64,000 bases of DNA from Istiophorus platypterus (taxonomy: Eukaryota; Chordata; Actinopteri; Istiophoriformes; Istiophoridae), in the NCBI GenBank assembly GCA_016859345.1, contig CM029124.1, positions 25,103,980-25,167,979 on the forward strand, in the 5' to 3' direction. The first letter of the stretch is position 1. Each line of letters begins with the position of its first letter. Below are positions 1 through 13,284 of this stretch, piece after piece. A model generated the notes under the pieces. That model was given only the letters and a program-made list of their open reading frames with translations, was not told the DNA's origin and made no database searches. Position numbers and translations under genes: made by a program.

Positions 1-2755
1 GAGGAGCTTAGTGACTATTTACAGGGCTAGTCTTTAAACTACTGCAGCTATTGTAGTGTATCTGTTTCTTGGAATAAAATGTCATGATCATGACAACTTC
101 AGAACAGAAGTCTGAAGCAGCTCAAATGGAACATTTTTTTTAAAGAAATATCAAATCATCAAGTTTAAACTTCTGCTTGTTTTAAGTGTATCATATGTAG
201 GGGACTGTTCTCTACTGAAAAACAATAGCATTACTCATTTGTTTAAATTATTAAAAACTATTTATATTTTCCTGGTAAGCAACCTCTTGTGGTTGTGCAA
301 ATACTGACCTCTCACAACCAAAGGTTGAGAGTGTGATTTTGTTTCAAAATTTACCAAATATCTGACTTTGATATCAGATATATAGATGGATATCCTGTAA
401 ACAGTCAACATGGGACTTAAATATATCCAACATCTCCTGCCATACCAAAGATTTATCAACCAATTATTTTTCATCAGTGAAATTGGGGGTCAGATCAGAA
501 ATCATTTCCATGTGTCATTTTATAGGGCAGTTAAAAAATCTTTTGTCATTAAAGTTGGAGGACTTGTTGCACTTTACTCCAGGCAGTGTTAGTTATTGTT
601 ACCAAAAGTAAAAATAAGATAGGCAGCTCACATTACGTGCCCAGCTCAAACCCGTGAGCCTGGGTTCTCACCATGAATGTTTGACAGTAGGTTGGGATTG
701 TTTTCAGGAACAAACATTTTCTAGAGGTAAAAAAAAGTCTCTTTCCATTTCACAACACAATAAACATAATTTCTAGTGCACCTGTTAGTTAGTGAACGCA
801 CGGTATAAAAACTACTGGGACAGCGAAGACATTCAGTCATCCCAAAGTTATTTTCCTGTCTTTAGAACATAATACAAAATATGTCTGCCACTTGGAAAAA
901 ACTTATATTCAGCCAGACTTTAAAAAAACGGCTTCTGGCAGCCAGACTGCCTATTAAACAGTAAGTTCTCTGAGTGAAGAACATGATGCAGATTAGGAGG
1001 CAGTTTCTCCTAGTATCTTTCCAGTGAGGAGATGAATATCCTCAGCATATTTGTCTTTTCAGAAGGAAGGGCTTTTCTGATTTCTACCCAAATAAGCTTC
1101 TCCCCAACTGTTTTCTTACACACACAAGCACAGACACACACACATATACAAACACACAGATGGTTAAATTTCATTCTGAGTCATCTGAGAGTATGATTAA
1201 TCTGATCTGAGTAATTAAAATTGTAATGGGTTCCTCTGGCCCTGCTAAGTGCAGGTGAATAGCACTGTGATTGTGTTTGCATTTTTCAGGGGAACAAAGG
1301 GCCCTGCGGGCTAATCACTGCAGGAGAGCTCCATCACACATCACACTGTTATTATCAGCCAATGAGAGTCACTCAGAGATTTCAGAGATGAAGCACATAT
1401 GTTTAAATTAGTATTTTCATTGTTCTTAGTCTTATGATGGTGGTGAGATATGATGTACTAAAGCATGAGGATTGAGGGCTTATCTTTCCCTAAAGAAATG
1501 TTTCATCTTTATCTTCTTGAGGAGGAATCAAAAATGCTGGTTTGTATAATGTTCTCCAAAAAAAATGTGCAGGTCCCAAACTTTATTATCCAAAGCAAAT
1601 GTGGTGAATGTTTTGTTCTGTTGCATTTATAACATAAAAAGATACAGTCAGGAAACTGTTACATTAACAGCTTGTTGGCAAAAGACAGATTCAATAACAA
1701 AAAGAATTGTGCAGAAGATTTACTTTGTATTTAAACAACAGTGCCCTCTTATCTTGGACTGAGTGAAAACATAGGCGTTTTGACTTTAAGAAAGGTGCTT
1801 CATGGTCTTCAACTCCCAATGTGATATAGCTGCCAGCATGGCAGAGGATATTTTTCTAGTACTGGAAAGTATTGAGCTAAAATGTATTGATACACAAATA
1901 TTTATGTTCATTTTAATCCTTTTCAACATAGACTAAAAGACCTTAAAGGGCTTCAACATAAATGGACCTTGTGATGGGATGTTTTCACAATTAACAAAGA
2001 TAAATTGGTTATGGCATGTAATTGTGTACTATACAGATATCCTAACTCTTATAGCAACTGGAGCTTCAGAAAAGTGTAACCTTAGTCTAGTCTGCATTTA
2101 GGTAATTATAGCTAACATTGTCATTGTTTAATAGCAATGCAAGTGTCCTAATTATGACCTTGACATTCTATTAACAACAAAATTAATATCTTAACAGCTT
2201 ATGGCCCATTAACCTCCCTTGTATTTTTTCTCATATTTTTAAGAACATATAACCTTAATTTTAATCTGTAACCACTGACCTAGATTTCACTGCATAAAAT
2301 TCTCAGCTGTGAAAACTAATACTGTCAGACTTGTGGCCTCAGGGGAAACAGCAGGCATGTTTCATTTCTAATGTACAGGGTGGGACTCTTCTGCATAGAG
2401 CAGTAGAATGTAGAGGACTGATGGGAAGTACAGGAGGTATATGCCAAGCTCATCACTCAAATACTTAATGAGAAGTTTTCTCTATATATAGCTGGGAGGT
2501 CGACTGGTCAACTTGACACACAGTGGGTAATGAATTTAAAAACCTATATGAAAATATGACAATGCAAAGACTGTGGTCGGCTGAGCTGAGAAAACCCGGA
2601 TAGCGATTGTTCAAGGTATTGACACTCTTGAACATCACATGCTGTTACAAAGACAAGAACATTTAATTGCCATTAGGTGGAACCATTCTAAGCTTGTTTA
2701 GGTCCTGTTTATCAGTTCTGTTTCAGTTTCTGCACGTTAACGATAAATTATCCAT
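1..2755. other. AT-rich non-coding sequence
   Basis: No gene, RNA or recognisable transposon seen. The segment around 1190-1390 is less AT-rich and looks more complex than its surroundings (see findings). A degenerate CA stretch lies near 1119-1160. Confidence 0.5.
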
Positions 2756-2761
2756 ATACTT

Positions 2762-2944
2762 AGTGACAGAGTTCCACAAGGTTCTGTTTCTGGACCAGTG
2801 TAATTCAAGTTCATGCTTCCTTTAAGTAATTTTATCAGGAAACAGTCCATAAACTTATATTATTATGCACACAACAGTGAATTGTACTTGTAAATGAAAC
2901 CTGATGAAACCAATCAGTTAGCAACTGATTGCTGGACACAGTGT
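2762..2944 (+). mobile_element. L2-type LINE reverse transcriptase fragment
   Basis: Translation shows VPQGSVSGPV, then MLPLSNFIRKQ and YYYAHNSELYL, a decayed form of the L2-clade palm with its YADD box, then MKPDETNQLA. In-frame stops show it is dead. It resembles the copy at 33.6 kb, which lies in the opposite orientation. Confidence 0.7.
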
Positions 2945-4770
2945 AAGGCTTTTAAAGTACCTTTATTTCTTCCATGCACTATATGTGTTGACAAGTGGGC
3001 CAAACCACAATAACTAACTTATCCTGTTGTAGAACAGAACTATTGCATTTGTCCTTTTCACTTCATATCTTCTCCTTACTCCATGCCTCTCTATCCATGT
3101 CCCCCATCTTACCCTCAAAATTTGAACACCTATGTTAGACTCGTACAATTGAGTGTCAAAATTCTAGATATAAATTGGCAGATTAATCAATATCAAATGT
3201 AATCAAAATACAATTCTACATTAATATTTTGAAATGTTAGTCTATCAAAAAAAAAAGACCCTGAAATTAGACTCCCTGACTACTTTTTATACCTATCTGC
3301 ATAAAGATATCTGTCTGGGACAATTTGACAGCTAATCAAATTAGTTGCTTAATCTGCGCAATCTGTAGGAAATAACAAACAAGCAGGTTTTCCTATGTGA
3401 TTGTCTCTCAGTGAATTCAAGAGAGCAGGTCATTGAGATGACTGATGGACTAATATGAGCATTACTGTGACTCATTTCAATCTGTTGGCCAACCATATTT
3501 ATTGGAAGAGGAAAGAGAAAGAATTAAGGCAGACAGGATGGCAACAGGATCATCCTGAAAGGCAGTGTCATTTAGCAAACTGGGTGCATTCTGGGTGCAT
3601 TCTTGCTCTCAAAAGCCAACTGAGGAGGAAAGCTTTGCTGCAAATAGTGGGACCTGTAAATACAAGACTTAGAAAAGATATAAAGGTGTCGATGAATGCT
3701 GGAGTGTTTAACCTCCCCCAAATCAATTGGGAGAAAAGAAAGAGCCCACTCATTTGATCAAATGATCGGCTACTCAACACGTTAAGCAACAACAATAACC
3801 ACCTCTGCAAAGCCACCAAAGCCTTTTAGGACATTTTTGTAATACCTACTGAAAAAGAATCATGCTACACATGAAACAATGAGTAATGAATGTTTGTTAG
3901 TACTGCAGATAAATAGGGAATGAATCTGGTTGGCCAGTAGGTTGCCCGAGAAGAAGACTCCTTTGCAGTTAATTTAATAGCTAGTCAAATCAAATAGCTG
4001 GGTAGCATTTTTTTGTTTTTACTTATGGTTGAACTAAGACAAGCATTTGGAATGATTTATGTAAAATCTACAGGTCATCTGCAAATCAAAGTTAGCATGA
4101 CCCATACCTTTAAGGCCACAATAAGGTGATGATGAAATTTTGACAATGGATAATAGCAGGCAGTTGTGATTACAAACACGCTGTATACCAAGGAGCCCAA
4201 CAGACAAGGAGGAAACATTAGTAGAGTTGAGTAGAGTAGAGGAGTAGAGAACAATATAGGAAAGACAACAGGACAGAAGTGGAAGGAAACAAGTCAGGAG
4301 AACATGTAGGAATAAAGTAAGAGGAAGACAGAAGTAAAGACAGCAGCAGGTCTACAGAATTGAATACAATGGTAACACTCCTCAGGAATGAACCCCTCTT
4401 TTCTACTCTTCTTCCTCTTGTCTGTCTATCCAAGAGAGCCCAGAATACACATGACTAGTGCTAAAATAGGCTTTAGGCTGAGTGATGAATTAGCCAGGGC
4501 AAATTTGGGGAGCAAGCGAGAAAGAAAGATTAGAAAGAGAGAGAGAGAGAGAGAAAATAGCTCATAATGTTTCATTACAGCTAGATCTAATACAGTACAT
4601 GGCCCACAGACAAACTCAGTGACCCTTACTCAGATTTGCTCAACCAATCATGATGGAGCTCTGAATGTGTTTATGTGTGCATGTGTGTGTTCATATGATT
4701 TGATTATGAGCATGTAACAACAGGCTCCTGAGTATGAGAGATAAAGCTATTGTTGGCTGATTGGGGAAAA
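2945..4770. other. non-coding sequence
   Basis: The plus-strand open frame at 3455-3757 has no recognisable domain. A short GA repeat is at about 4534-4554. No other structure seen. Confidence 0.4.
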
Positions 4771-4779
4771 TCAAGGACA

Positions 4780-4781
<2 letters not shown>

Positions 4782-4821
<40 letters not shown>

Positions 4822-4832
4822 CACACACACAA
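4782..4832. repeat. (CA)n microsatellite
   Basis: Pure CA dinucleotides interrupted once by an A run. It creates spurious Thr-His and Val-Cys open frames on the two strands. Confidence 0.95.
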
Positions 4833-5100
4833 ACTTACAAAATCTCAAATTCTTTAGGTGGTAATGTGAGCATTTTCTTCTTTTCTTTTCTAAATGTGAC
4901 TGTAAAATGCATATCTCTGGATTTTGGACTGTTGTTTGAACAAATAACGCAATTTGAAGGTACCACCTTAGACTCTCTGAACTTGTGACGGGCATTTTTG
5001 AATATTACACAACATTTTATAGATGAATAATATATAATGAAAATAAAAAACAGGTATTATTTTGACCGCAAATGAACAAGAGTGGTTTACTACATCACAA

Positions 5101-5165
5101 AATACAATACCATACCATAATATGCCATACTCTACTATACTATACTATAATATACTGCAATAATA
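5101..5165. repeat. degenerate TACTA/CCATA short tandem repeat
   Basis: Run of imperfect 5-mers (ACCAT, ACTAT) between unique sequences. Low complexity only. Confidence 0.6.
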
Positions 5166-5770
5166 ATAAACATTATTGATAAAGCATCTCTCATACATGA
5201 AATGCATCTCAAAGTGCTATCCAATAAAGAAATTAAATTCATAGTTAAGAGGGAAAATAAAACCTATTTGATCTTTATTTTTATATTTTCATGTGAGTGG
5301 TGGTAATTCAATTTTTTAGCTGACCATCATCAAAAAATATAATAAAATCAAAAATTAACAAGTATGTTAGTTTGGTCGATGCCTTTTTAAGCCTTTGTAT
5401 ATAAGTAACAGTATAAGTATAATTATACAGTATAACAGTATAAGAATTTTATAAGAAGCTAGTGCTGTGCAGCTAACACTGGGGTAATTTGTTTTCTCCC
5501 CTTGTTTCTGGTTAATAGCTTAGCTGCAGAGTTTGGGAATAGCTGAAGTCTCTCAGTGGCTTTTTTGATTCCAGTAAAAAGTGCATACAGTTGTCAGTGA
5601 ATGGTTGCACTTTTTTGTCACCTTGTTGTTGTGGGACCTGAAGCTTAGATCTGAATCTGACATACATCAAGATTTGTGACCTCAGACTTAATCAAGGGAG
5701 TCAACTTCCCCAGATTATTAAAAAACATTTCCCTTTGTATTATCACCAACCAGTAGTACTTCAATTTGTC

Positions 5771-6135
5771 TTAATTTAACTTTAAGAAGTTATCACTCAT
5801 CCATTTATTTATTGGTAATAAACAGTTGTTGAATGAGTTAATAGCTGCAGCATCATTTTGTTCTGTAGACATGTACAGTTGTGTGTAATCTGCGTAACTA
5901 TGAAAACATACATTGTGCTCGCTGATGTTGTGACCAAGTGGCAGCAAGGTAGCTCCCTTATGGACCCCATAGCTGCTGTTATGTTCATCAGACACATAAT
6001 CTCCAAGCCTGACATGAAAGCACACAGTCAGAAAGACCAACCCAATTTTTCCAGACAACCAATTGGGATATCATGGTTGGTCATATCAAACGCTGCACTT
6101 ATGTCTGAGAGGATAAGAAATGTGACCTTATTCTC
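5771..6135 (-). mobile_element. L2-type LINE reverse transcriptase fragment
   Basis: On the minus strand, frames read SAAFDMTNHDI, then after frameshifts and stops LLPLGHNISEHN, SYADYTQLYMS and AINSFNNCLL...WMSDNFLKLN. These are consecutive L2-clade reverse transcriptase motifs; the catalytic YADD has become YADY. Inactive. The adjoining 6136-6480 may be more of the same element but is not clearly coding. Confidence 0.7.
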
Positions 6136-7493
6136 ATCGTAGTTCAGCCTGTTCAGGACAGGACTTTGGAAATTATTAAACATCCACTTAAAAAATCCAG
6201 TTGGTACAGGATCAATTCATGCACTGGAGGAGTTACGGTTGATGATAGTATCCTAAAGCTCAGTTAAAGTGACGCATGTAAATCTTCCCAAGGTTACATA
6301 ACAGTGTTTGCTGAGTTTATCTTTATTTACACCAGCAGCAATACTGGCTCTAATTGAGGATATTTTGTGTTAAAAAACTGTGAGAGCTCCTCACACTATG
6401 CTGTAGAAGACTGGAGGGGAGTAGCCTGTTATAATGGAGAACAGTACTCAAGAGTTTCCAGCATTCTTTCTAATATTTTTTGAGAATTGCTCCTTTCTTT
6501 CCATTCAGTGTCATTTACTGCAAATTACCAATTGTCGGGTTTGAAGAATATTTGAACATCTTCGGACGGAAAGGCTCATGAGCTTATGTGCTAAGCAGCA
6601 CTTCTTTCACTGTGAACTTGAAATTGCAGCACCCAACAAAAAAATCCTTCATCCAATTAAGTGATACAGTTAAAAAAAACTAAAGTCTACAATGTGAATC
6701 ATAAAAATCTGGCTTAAAACTGGATTAAAAAGTCTGTTTATGAGATTGTGTCTGGCGTATATCTAGCATGTATCTGTCGTCAACCACAAAAAAGATACAT
6801 GCCCTCTATATACTATACCATATAATATATAATAGGCTATTCCTTGGAAATAGGGGGAGGTTTTCTGACCTTTCAGAAGGTCAAGAATCCAACTATAATG
6901 GCAAAAGTTAAAGGACATCTTTGTATTCCTTGTGGAGAAAAACACAAGGCATACAATTTTTTCCCTGTTTTACTAGAGACCAATGTACTGCTTAGCCAGC
7001 AACAATGACATAAAACATAGCTATACAAGATATCCACCATTGTAAACAATTCAAACAACTATATACTAATGGCGAACTGCACTTGCATGGTTAAGTTAGT
7101 ATGAATCTTTTTTCATTGTTTAGTGCATATCAGAACAATGTAAACTACTCAAAAAACTATTGCTACTATCTAGGTGCACATAAAGATAGTACTTCTATTT
7201 AAAGGTCTAAATTTTATCTCATGCTGTAACTGTAATATAGTATGACGTCTATAAAATGTATAATTGAATATTACTTAGATCTATTGTTTACATCAAACTC
7301 ATGCTTTAATATCTGCTAATAATTGCAGATTATTTTTGTGCTGCAGCCATGAAGCTGCACTGCTTTTTAAGGTTGAGCTGTATGTCAGGATGGGAAGACA
7401 GGCAAAGCATGCACATCAGGGACCTTTTTTGCAATCCTATTCTGCTGCAGTAACATAAATGTGACCCACTCAAAATTGGTATTCATATATACT

Positions 7494-7569
7494 TTATATA
7501 TAAACCATTCAACCACAACATTACAACTGGTATTGGATTTTAATGCTGTGGCTGAGGTGTATATATATG
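7494..7569. mobile_element. back-to-back Tc1-like terminal repeats (deletion remnant)
   Basis: TATATATAAACCATTCAACC... on the left is mirrored by ...GGCTGAGGTGTATATATA on the right, with CACAACATTA / TAATGCTGTG inside. These match the two ends of a common fish Tc1-like family, with almost the whole interior missing. Confidence 0.6.
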
Positions 7570-8284
7570 AACTTAGTGTGAAATTATCACTGGGCTTTTC
7601 AAATCATTACCTCATCCTTATCCTCCTCCTGTGAAATGCACAAGGCCCTGCACACAGTAAGTGTCCTTACTCCCAACAGATCGACATCCCAGCATCACCA
7701 CATGATCTCACACTGTTCTCCAACATTTGATCCAAAATCTTCCCCCACAGTTCAAAGTGTCATGCAGTCAGTCTACTCACAACGGGACACACTGGATCAG
7801 CTCTGCTGTGGATTCATTATTCATCTCCAGGCTTAAATTAAACATAGGCAGGGACTTCAATGGACTCAACAGGACTTGTATTCTAACCTCATTATTTGTG
7901 TGTGCTTGTGTATGTGTGTGTTGAGTGTCCTTATTTTTAACCTGAAACTGTCAGTGAAGAATTTAGCTCCTTGTTATATTGGGGGAAGTTTGGAATTGTG
8001 TGCACATGGTGATAATTCAAAAGTCCATAAACTAAATAGCCTGGTGATACCTTAATACACCTAGCAAATTATGTGCCATCTCTTAGCCCTCTTTGCTCAG
8101 AGGAATTTAAAAAAAATAAGAAGCCCTTTTTTGGTGTGACCTGAAACTTCTCAGTGCCATGGCAAAATTAAAGGCAGCATATAAGCCCTTGCAAGTTGTC
8201 ATCACAAACAACTTTAAGTTGCACTAATCGATATTTTTTAACAACTTACTATTTTGGCTCAGCCTCACTGCACAATTTCAAATA

Positions 8285-8600
8285 ATGGCAAGTTACTAAT
8301 TTCAGGGAAAAAAAAATAGCTGTATACTATCAATTCAGCACCAAACGGCAGATAGGCAAAGTTAAAAACTACCTGAACATAGTCTAGCATTTAGCAACAG
8401 AGCTAAAAGGAGAGTGAATATTTGTAATATGTTTAACAGGAAGACAGAGCTCCAAATGAAGCAAATCTGTCTCAATGTCTTGTGGGTTTGTAGAAGGACA
8501 ACTGTATGCCAACGCATTCACTAACTATCGAACATGATGATGTTGTGTTTACAGCTTGCTCCACTGCCCCTAAGTGGTCCAAATATTTAATCAGGTATTA
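8285..8600. repeat. interspersed repeat copy 1
   Basis: Shares ordered blocks with 13900-14200: CTAAAAGGAGAGTGAAT and GTTTACAGCTTGCTCCACTG followed by CCCCTAAGTGG-like sequence. I recognise it as a family common in fish genomes but cannot assign a class. Confidence 0.45.
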
Positions 8601-8650
8601 AATCACTTAAAAGTTGTAATATTTACAGTGCTGAACAGTCATAGTACTCT

Positions 8651-8683
8651 TATACTGATCCTAACAATGTTAGGATCAGTATA
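8651..8683. repeat. perfect 33-bp palindrome
   Basis: Arms TATACTGATCCTAACA and TGTTAGGATCAGTATA, 16 bp each without mismatch, separated by a single A. Confidence 0.9.
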
Positions 8684-9409
8684 AAGATGGGTTTTATCCC
8701 ATACGAGCAATAGATTGTTTCACTGAGACCAGCTAAATGTTTTTCACTGCAATGAGTGAATGTGTTCTTTTTCAGGGGGTTTTCAGGGGGCTCCTGCAGT
8801 GTTAAAGTCTGGTATTCACTGACAAAAGTATGGACCTGTCACCCATATGTTCATACAATGGCAGAATAGGCACTATCAGTGACTCACACCCGCAGCTCAT
8901 TGGTCTGCTAAAGGTACATTGTTAAAGCAGAACAGGCAACTGGAAAGTGCTGACATCTCAACTAACGCACATTGACAGTCTCTCTAGAGCCTGCAGACCT
9001 CCATTTGACAAGGTTTGATCAGTTGGATAGTGTTAATCAGTAACTGCTTCAACTGTATTTGTCAAGACATTTAGATAAATCATAGTGTAGTGGGTTAATG
9101 TCACAGTCCAGTCTGTCTAAAAAATGTGGCCCATATGGATGAATCCACTACTACTGGTCCATATTCAAATATAGACTACATGTGATGCAACTGGGATGTG
9201 GACCCTGTGTTGGGAGGAGCCAGTGTTACACCAGTTCTGCTGTACAAGGCCCAAATACATAACTACATATTTAGACAAAATACCATAATCTGACATTTTG
9301 GTACTTATTTGGAATAAAAATATTTTTATGGCATTGAAGTATATAATTTCAAAGAAAACAGCAAGTTCCATGTACTAAAACTAAAACTAAAAATGCTTGA
9401 TCTCTTTTG

Positions 9410-10135
9410 GTTATTAACTTGGTGCCTGGATTGGAGAGCAGTTATTGGTCAGCAGCACTGAGGGGTCTGGGCACGGAGTAGGGGTTGAGCAGTTTAAAAA
9501 TAAAATCTTGTGCCGGTCCATGCAGAGCTATTAGAATAATTAAAAAACTTTAAATCAATTTTGAACTTCATTGGTAACCAGTAAATAGAGGCAAGTACAG
9601 GAGAGATGTGGTCTGTCTTCTTGGTACCAGTGACAAGTCTCCCTGCTACGTTTTGAATCAGTTGCATGTGGGACATGGTTACTTGACCAATTCCTTCATG
9701 GAGAGAATTGTAGCAGTTTAGGTAGAGGAAATAAAAGCATGAAATAATGGACAGGTATAATTTTAGTTTTGATTTTAATAATTTTTCTGAGATTGAAAAA
9801 AAATGACAACCAGTTTGATTTCTTCATCAAATTTTAAACCAGAAACAAAAATAACACTGAGATTTCATGCATGGGAATCTACATTCAATGAAAGAGGCCT
9901 TGATCGTGAAAGAGCATTGATTGTGGTTGTGGAGTTGTTTGCAGGGCCAAAAATTAGGAACGAGGTTTTATTCTTTTGAAGCTTAAAGAAGTGATTTGCT
10001 AGCCAGGATTTTACATCTTCAGTGCAATTTAGAAGGGAAATAAAAGTGTATAAATCACGAGGTTTCAGCAGAATATAGAGCTGGGCGTAAAGAAGGAAGG
10101 AGATGATATATTTCCTGAAAATAGACCCCATAGGA
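9410..10135 (-). mobile_element. L2-type LINE, C-terminal part
   Basis: Minus-strand frames read SWLANHFFKLQKNKTSFLIF, then LQLIQNVAGRLVTGTKKTDH and SPVLASIYWLP, then a tail near YSVPRPLSAADQ. These are successive landmarks of the L2-clade C-terminal region, broken by stops and shifts. A 20-base A run follows at 10155-10174. Confidence 0.75.
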
Positions 10136-10154
10136 AGTATATATTGAGAAAATT

Positions 10155-10174
10155 AAAAAAAAAAAAAAAAAAAA
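10155..10174. repeat. poly(A) run of 20
   Basis: Uninterrupted A tract just past the 5' side of the minus-strand L2 fragment. Confidence 0.95.
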
Positions 10175-13100
10175 GAACCAAATATAGGACCTAACAGGAG
10201 ATGGGTACAAAAGGAAGAGGAGACATTATTAATGTTAACATAGACTGATCTACCCTGGAGGTTGAAGGCAAACCACTGAATGCCTGTCCCTGAATGCTGA
10301 TGTAGCCTGGGGTTATATAGTAACCTCACTTAACCCAGAACACCTCATAGTTATAGTTTTTATGGAATGTACTGTCATTAAACATAGGGTTGCGCCCGGG
10401 TGTTTTGTCAAGAGGGAACTAGAGTGACATTGGTTAGGATGGGAGCCTGTTGTTTCCTTCTGCAAATTGTAAAGATCCATAAGTGAGTTCAGGTAAAGAG
10501 GTGATGATAGCACGATCACACATAGGGAGACAGAGATAGAAACTGAGAGAGATGGGAATAGGATGTTGCAACTCACATCTCCTAGAATCTCGCCGAAAAA
10601 TTGTTTGCTGTAAGAGTACAGCACACTGAAAGGTGAAAACTGATCTCCTAAGATTATCTAAGCATCCAGCGTCAAAGGGGACACCACAGGACTTTCTAAG
10701 ATTGAGTCATAAAAATTTTTTGGAGTACAGTTTACAAAAGTATTCTGCTGTTAACGGTAGCATTAAGCACTAACTATAGCTCTAGTCTTAGCAAGCTTAT
10801 ACTCATTACCGAGTGGGGTTTATGCCCTGTAGACCTTTGAGTTTTCATTTATACTGTTGGGTTATCCTGCCTGCATGGGACAGAAAGCTGTCTGATAGCA
10901 CCTCGAGCTGCGAAAAAAAGGTTTCCCACTTCAAGTGACGTGGGAGGACCATCTACCCAACAGCGATTTAAACTATCAGAGATAGACTGCGAGTACAAAC
11001 TACGTTTGGATAACGGAGACACTACCTGAAAAGAGCAGCATATAACCTGGAATGTTGGGTTTTTGTTTTTTTTTATTTTGTTTGCCAGCTTTTCCAAGAG
11101 ACCAATTGCTACAGCATGTTAAGTGACCTTTCACCTCAGTACAGTTTTCAGTTGAATAAATTGTGTATTTGTTTTGTTCATTGTGGATATGTTATGTTCA
11201 CATTATGATTGTTTGAAATGTTGAGACCTTATAACTGCATAAAGTAAATAAAGTATTTCTACAGAAGGTAAACATACGAGTGTTGTACTATTATAAAGAC
11301 ACCGTATAAGCCCTTATAATTTGAATTATTAACTTTATCTTTGCACTGCATTTAATTTAACCTAATCAACTTTGATTTGAATCATTAACTTTATTATTAA
11401 TAACTTTAATCTTATTTCAGATTTATTTTTGTAATCCTGTAATAGTTAAATGAATGATCTAAATGTTTAACAATACACTTTTCTTTTATACGTGTCTCTG
11501 ACTCCTCTCACTTGATATTACAAATTCCTTTTTACAAGAAAATTCTGTAATTTTTTAGAATCACAGAAATATAGATGGGATCTGATACCAAGTGGATACA
11601 ATTATTAGTTGGCATTTATCCCTGGAAAGTCCTCAACAATCCGACTTCAAAGCACTGGCACAAAGGATTACTGAAATGCAAACTGACACACCTAGAGCAG
11701 AATTTATACTATTTCACAATATAGTAAAATGTCTGTCTGTCATCGTGACACATTTCTCAACAGCTCCTTTTCCCAAAATGATGCTCTCTCTCACTATTCA
11801 TTTAAGGAAATACACATCAATAAGCAGATCCTTTCAACCTGACCATCACAGCAGCTTAAACGCCTTTAGCAAGCCTCCTCAGGTAGAGACACGTCAGATG
11901 ATCTTTTTGTTGATAGCATCAGGTAGCAACAGGATTTCACTCTTGGGCTTATAACTGACATTAAACACATAATCTTTAAGTGTATCAAGCATCAAAAATT
12001 CAATTTCATCTCACAGTTTAAGACACAACATTACATTTGTACATACCTTGTCAGAGGATTTTATCTGTATCACCCAATCTGACCACCTTTATGTAAGACT
12101 GTGACTGCTTTGCAGTTTTATTGTATGATTTCTGGCCATTAGAGGGCATAGAGAATCTCCAACATATACAGGACAATAATTTCATCAAGGTCTTGGCACA
12201 GAGAGCGGAAAAAGTGCAACATGACCGCGTCTATATTAGTTCCCTATTCACAGGTATATTTGTGCTCTTCCCACGAGTCCAAATTGGCAGATAGTGTCCA
12301 GTCAGCTCTAAGCTTGTGTGTTGGACAAGCTTTTCACTGTGGCAGTGGAGCTGAAATGATTAGCCTATGAACTGATTAGTTGATGAACAGAAAATGAACC
12401 ACCAAGTTTGACAATCATTGAATATAATGGCAGTTTTTTGTTCAAAAAGACTTTTGGTGGTTACAGCTTCTCAGTGTTTAACATTTTGCTGATTTTGCTT
12501 GTTTAATATGATAGTAAAAATTTAAATAACGTCCACAACCTAAATGTTGTTTTGGACAAATTCTCAGACAAAACAAGCAATTTTTAAGGCATCACCTAGG
12601 GCTCTTGGAAATTGTGATTGTGAAATTTTGATTGCCAAATGAATAATTGAGAACATACTCAGCAGAATAAATGAAAATAGTCAATAGTATTAAAATCAAC
12701 ATTTTTCTTAATGCATTTTATATATGTGACACCTAATCTTTATCTATTCAGATTGGACAGTCTGTAGCCTTCCACGACTAACACTGTATATATTCATATG
12801 TGGCTACAGCCTTGAATAGCATTGTCAAGTATTGGCATAACTCACTGAAAAACAAGAGTGCACTGTTTTCCATCATTCAGTCAGAGAAGAGGACAATATG
12901 TTTCCTAGCCATCTAACTCTGAGAGAAGACAGGCCCAAGTAGGTATTCATCTTGTTACAACACAGAACCATCTATCAAAACATTGACTCTCTGTCACAAA
13001 TCTTGCAAAAAGCAGCTCCTGTAATGAAGTGCTTCATGACCATCGGCTCAAGAGGGCTGGATAGCAGTGAACAGACGTGACTATAGAGAGAAGGAAAAAG

Positions 13101-13230
13101 AGAGAAAGGGAGAGAAACGAAGAATGAAGCAGCACTACTAACAAGCAAATGAGAGAAACAGAAAAATCCATATATCACAGTCCCTAATGAACATGTGCAG
13201 GCCATTTACATCTAGCGTTCTGACGGTGTC
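10175..13230. other. non-coding sequence, no assignable element
   Basis: Open frames at 10313-10624 (minus), 10849-11097 (minus) and 11592-11954 (plus) have no domain I recognise and no supporting splice or promoter context. A CTCF-like core lies at 12135-12148 (see findings). Confidence 0.35.
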
Positions 13231-13234
13231 ATTC

Positions 13235-13237
<3 letters not shown>

Positions 13238-13280
<43 letters not shown>
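13238..13280. repeat. (AC)n microsatellite
   Basis: About 21 pure AC units. Confidence 0.95.

Positions 13281-13284
<4 letters not shown>

Larger units (their letters stand above)
6480..9400. other. non-coding, AT-rich, with small transposon remnants
   Basis: No gene. Holds the Tc1 end pair at 7494-7569, a shared repeat copy near 8285-8600 and a perfect palindrome at 8651-8683. The remainder is unrecognised. Confidence 0.4.

Noticed and set aside
3455..3757. 100-codon plus-strand frame as a possible small gene
   Set aside because: No domain, no splice context, no CpG or Kozak support; length is within chance expectation for this window.
4761..4995. Open frames on both strands rich in Thr-His or Val-Cys
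   Set aside because: They are read-through of a CA microsatellite.
11592..11954. 120-codon plus-strand frame
   Set aside because: No recognisable motif and ordinary AT-rich surroundings; treated as chance.
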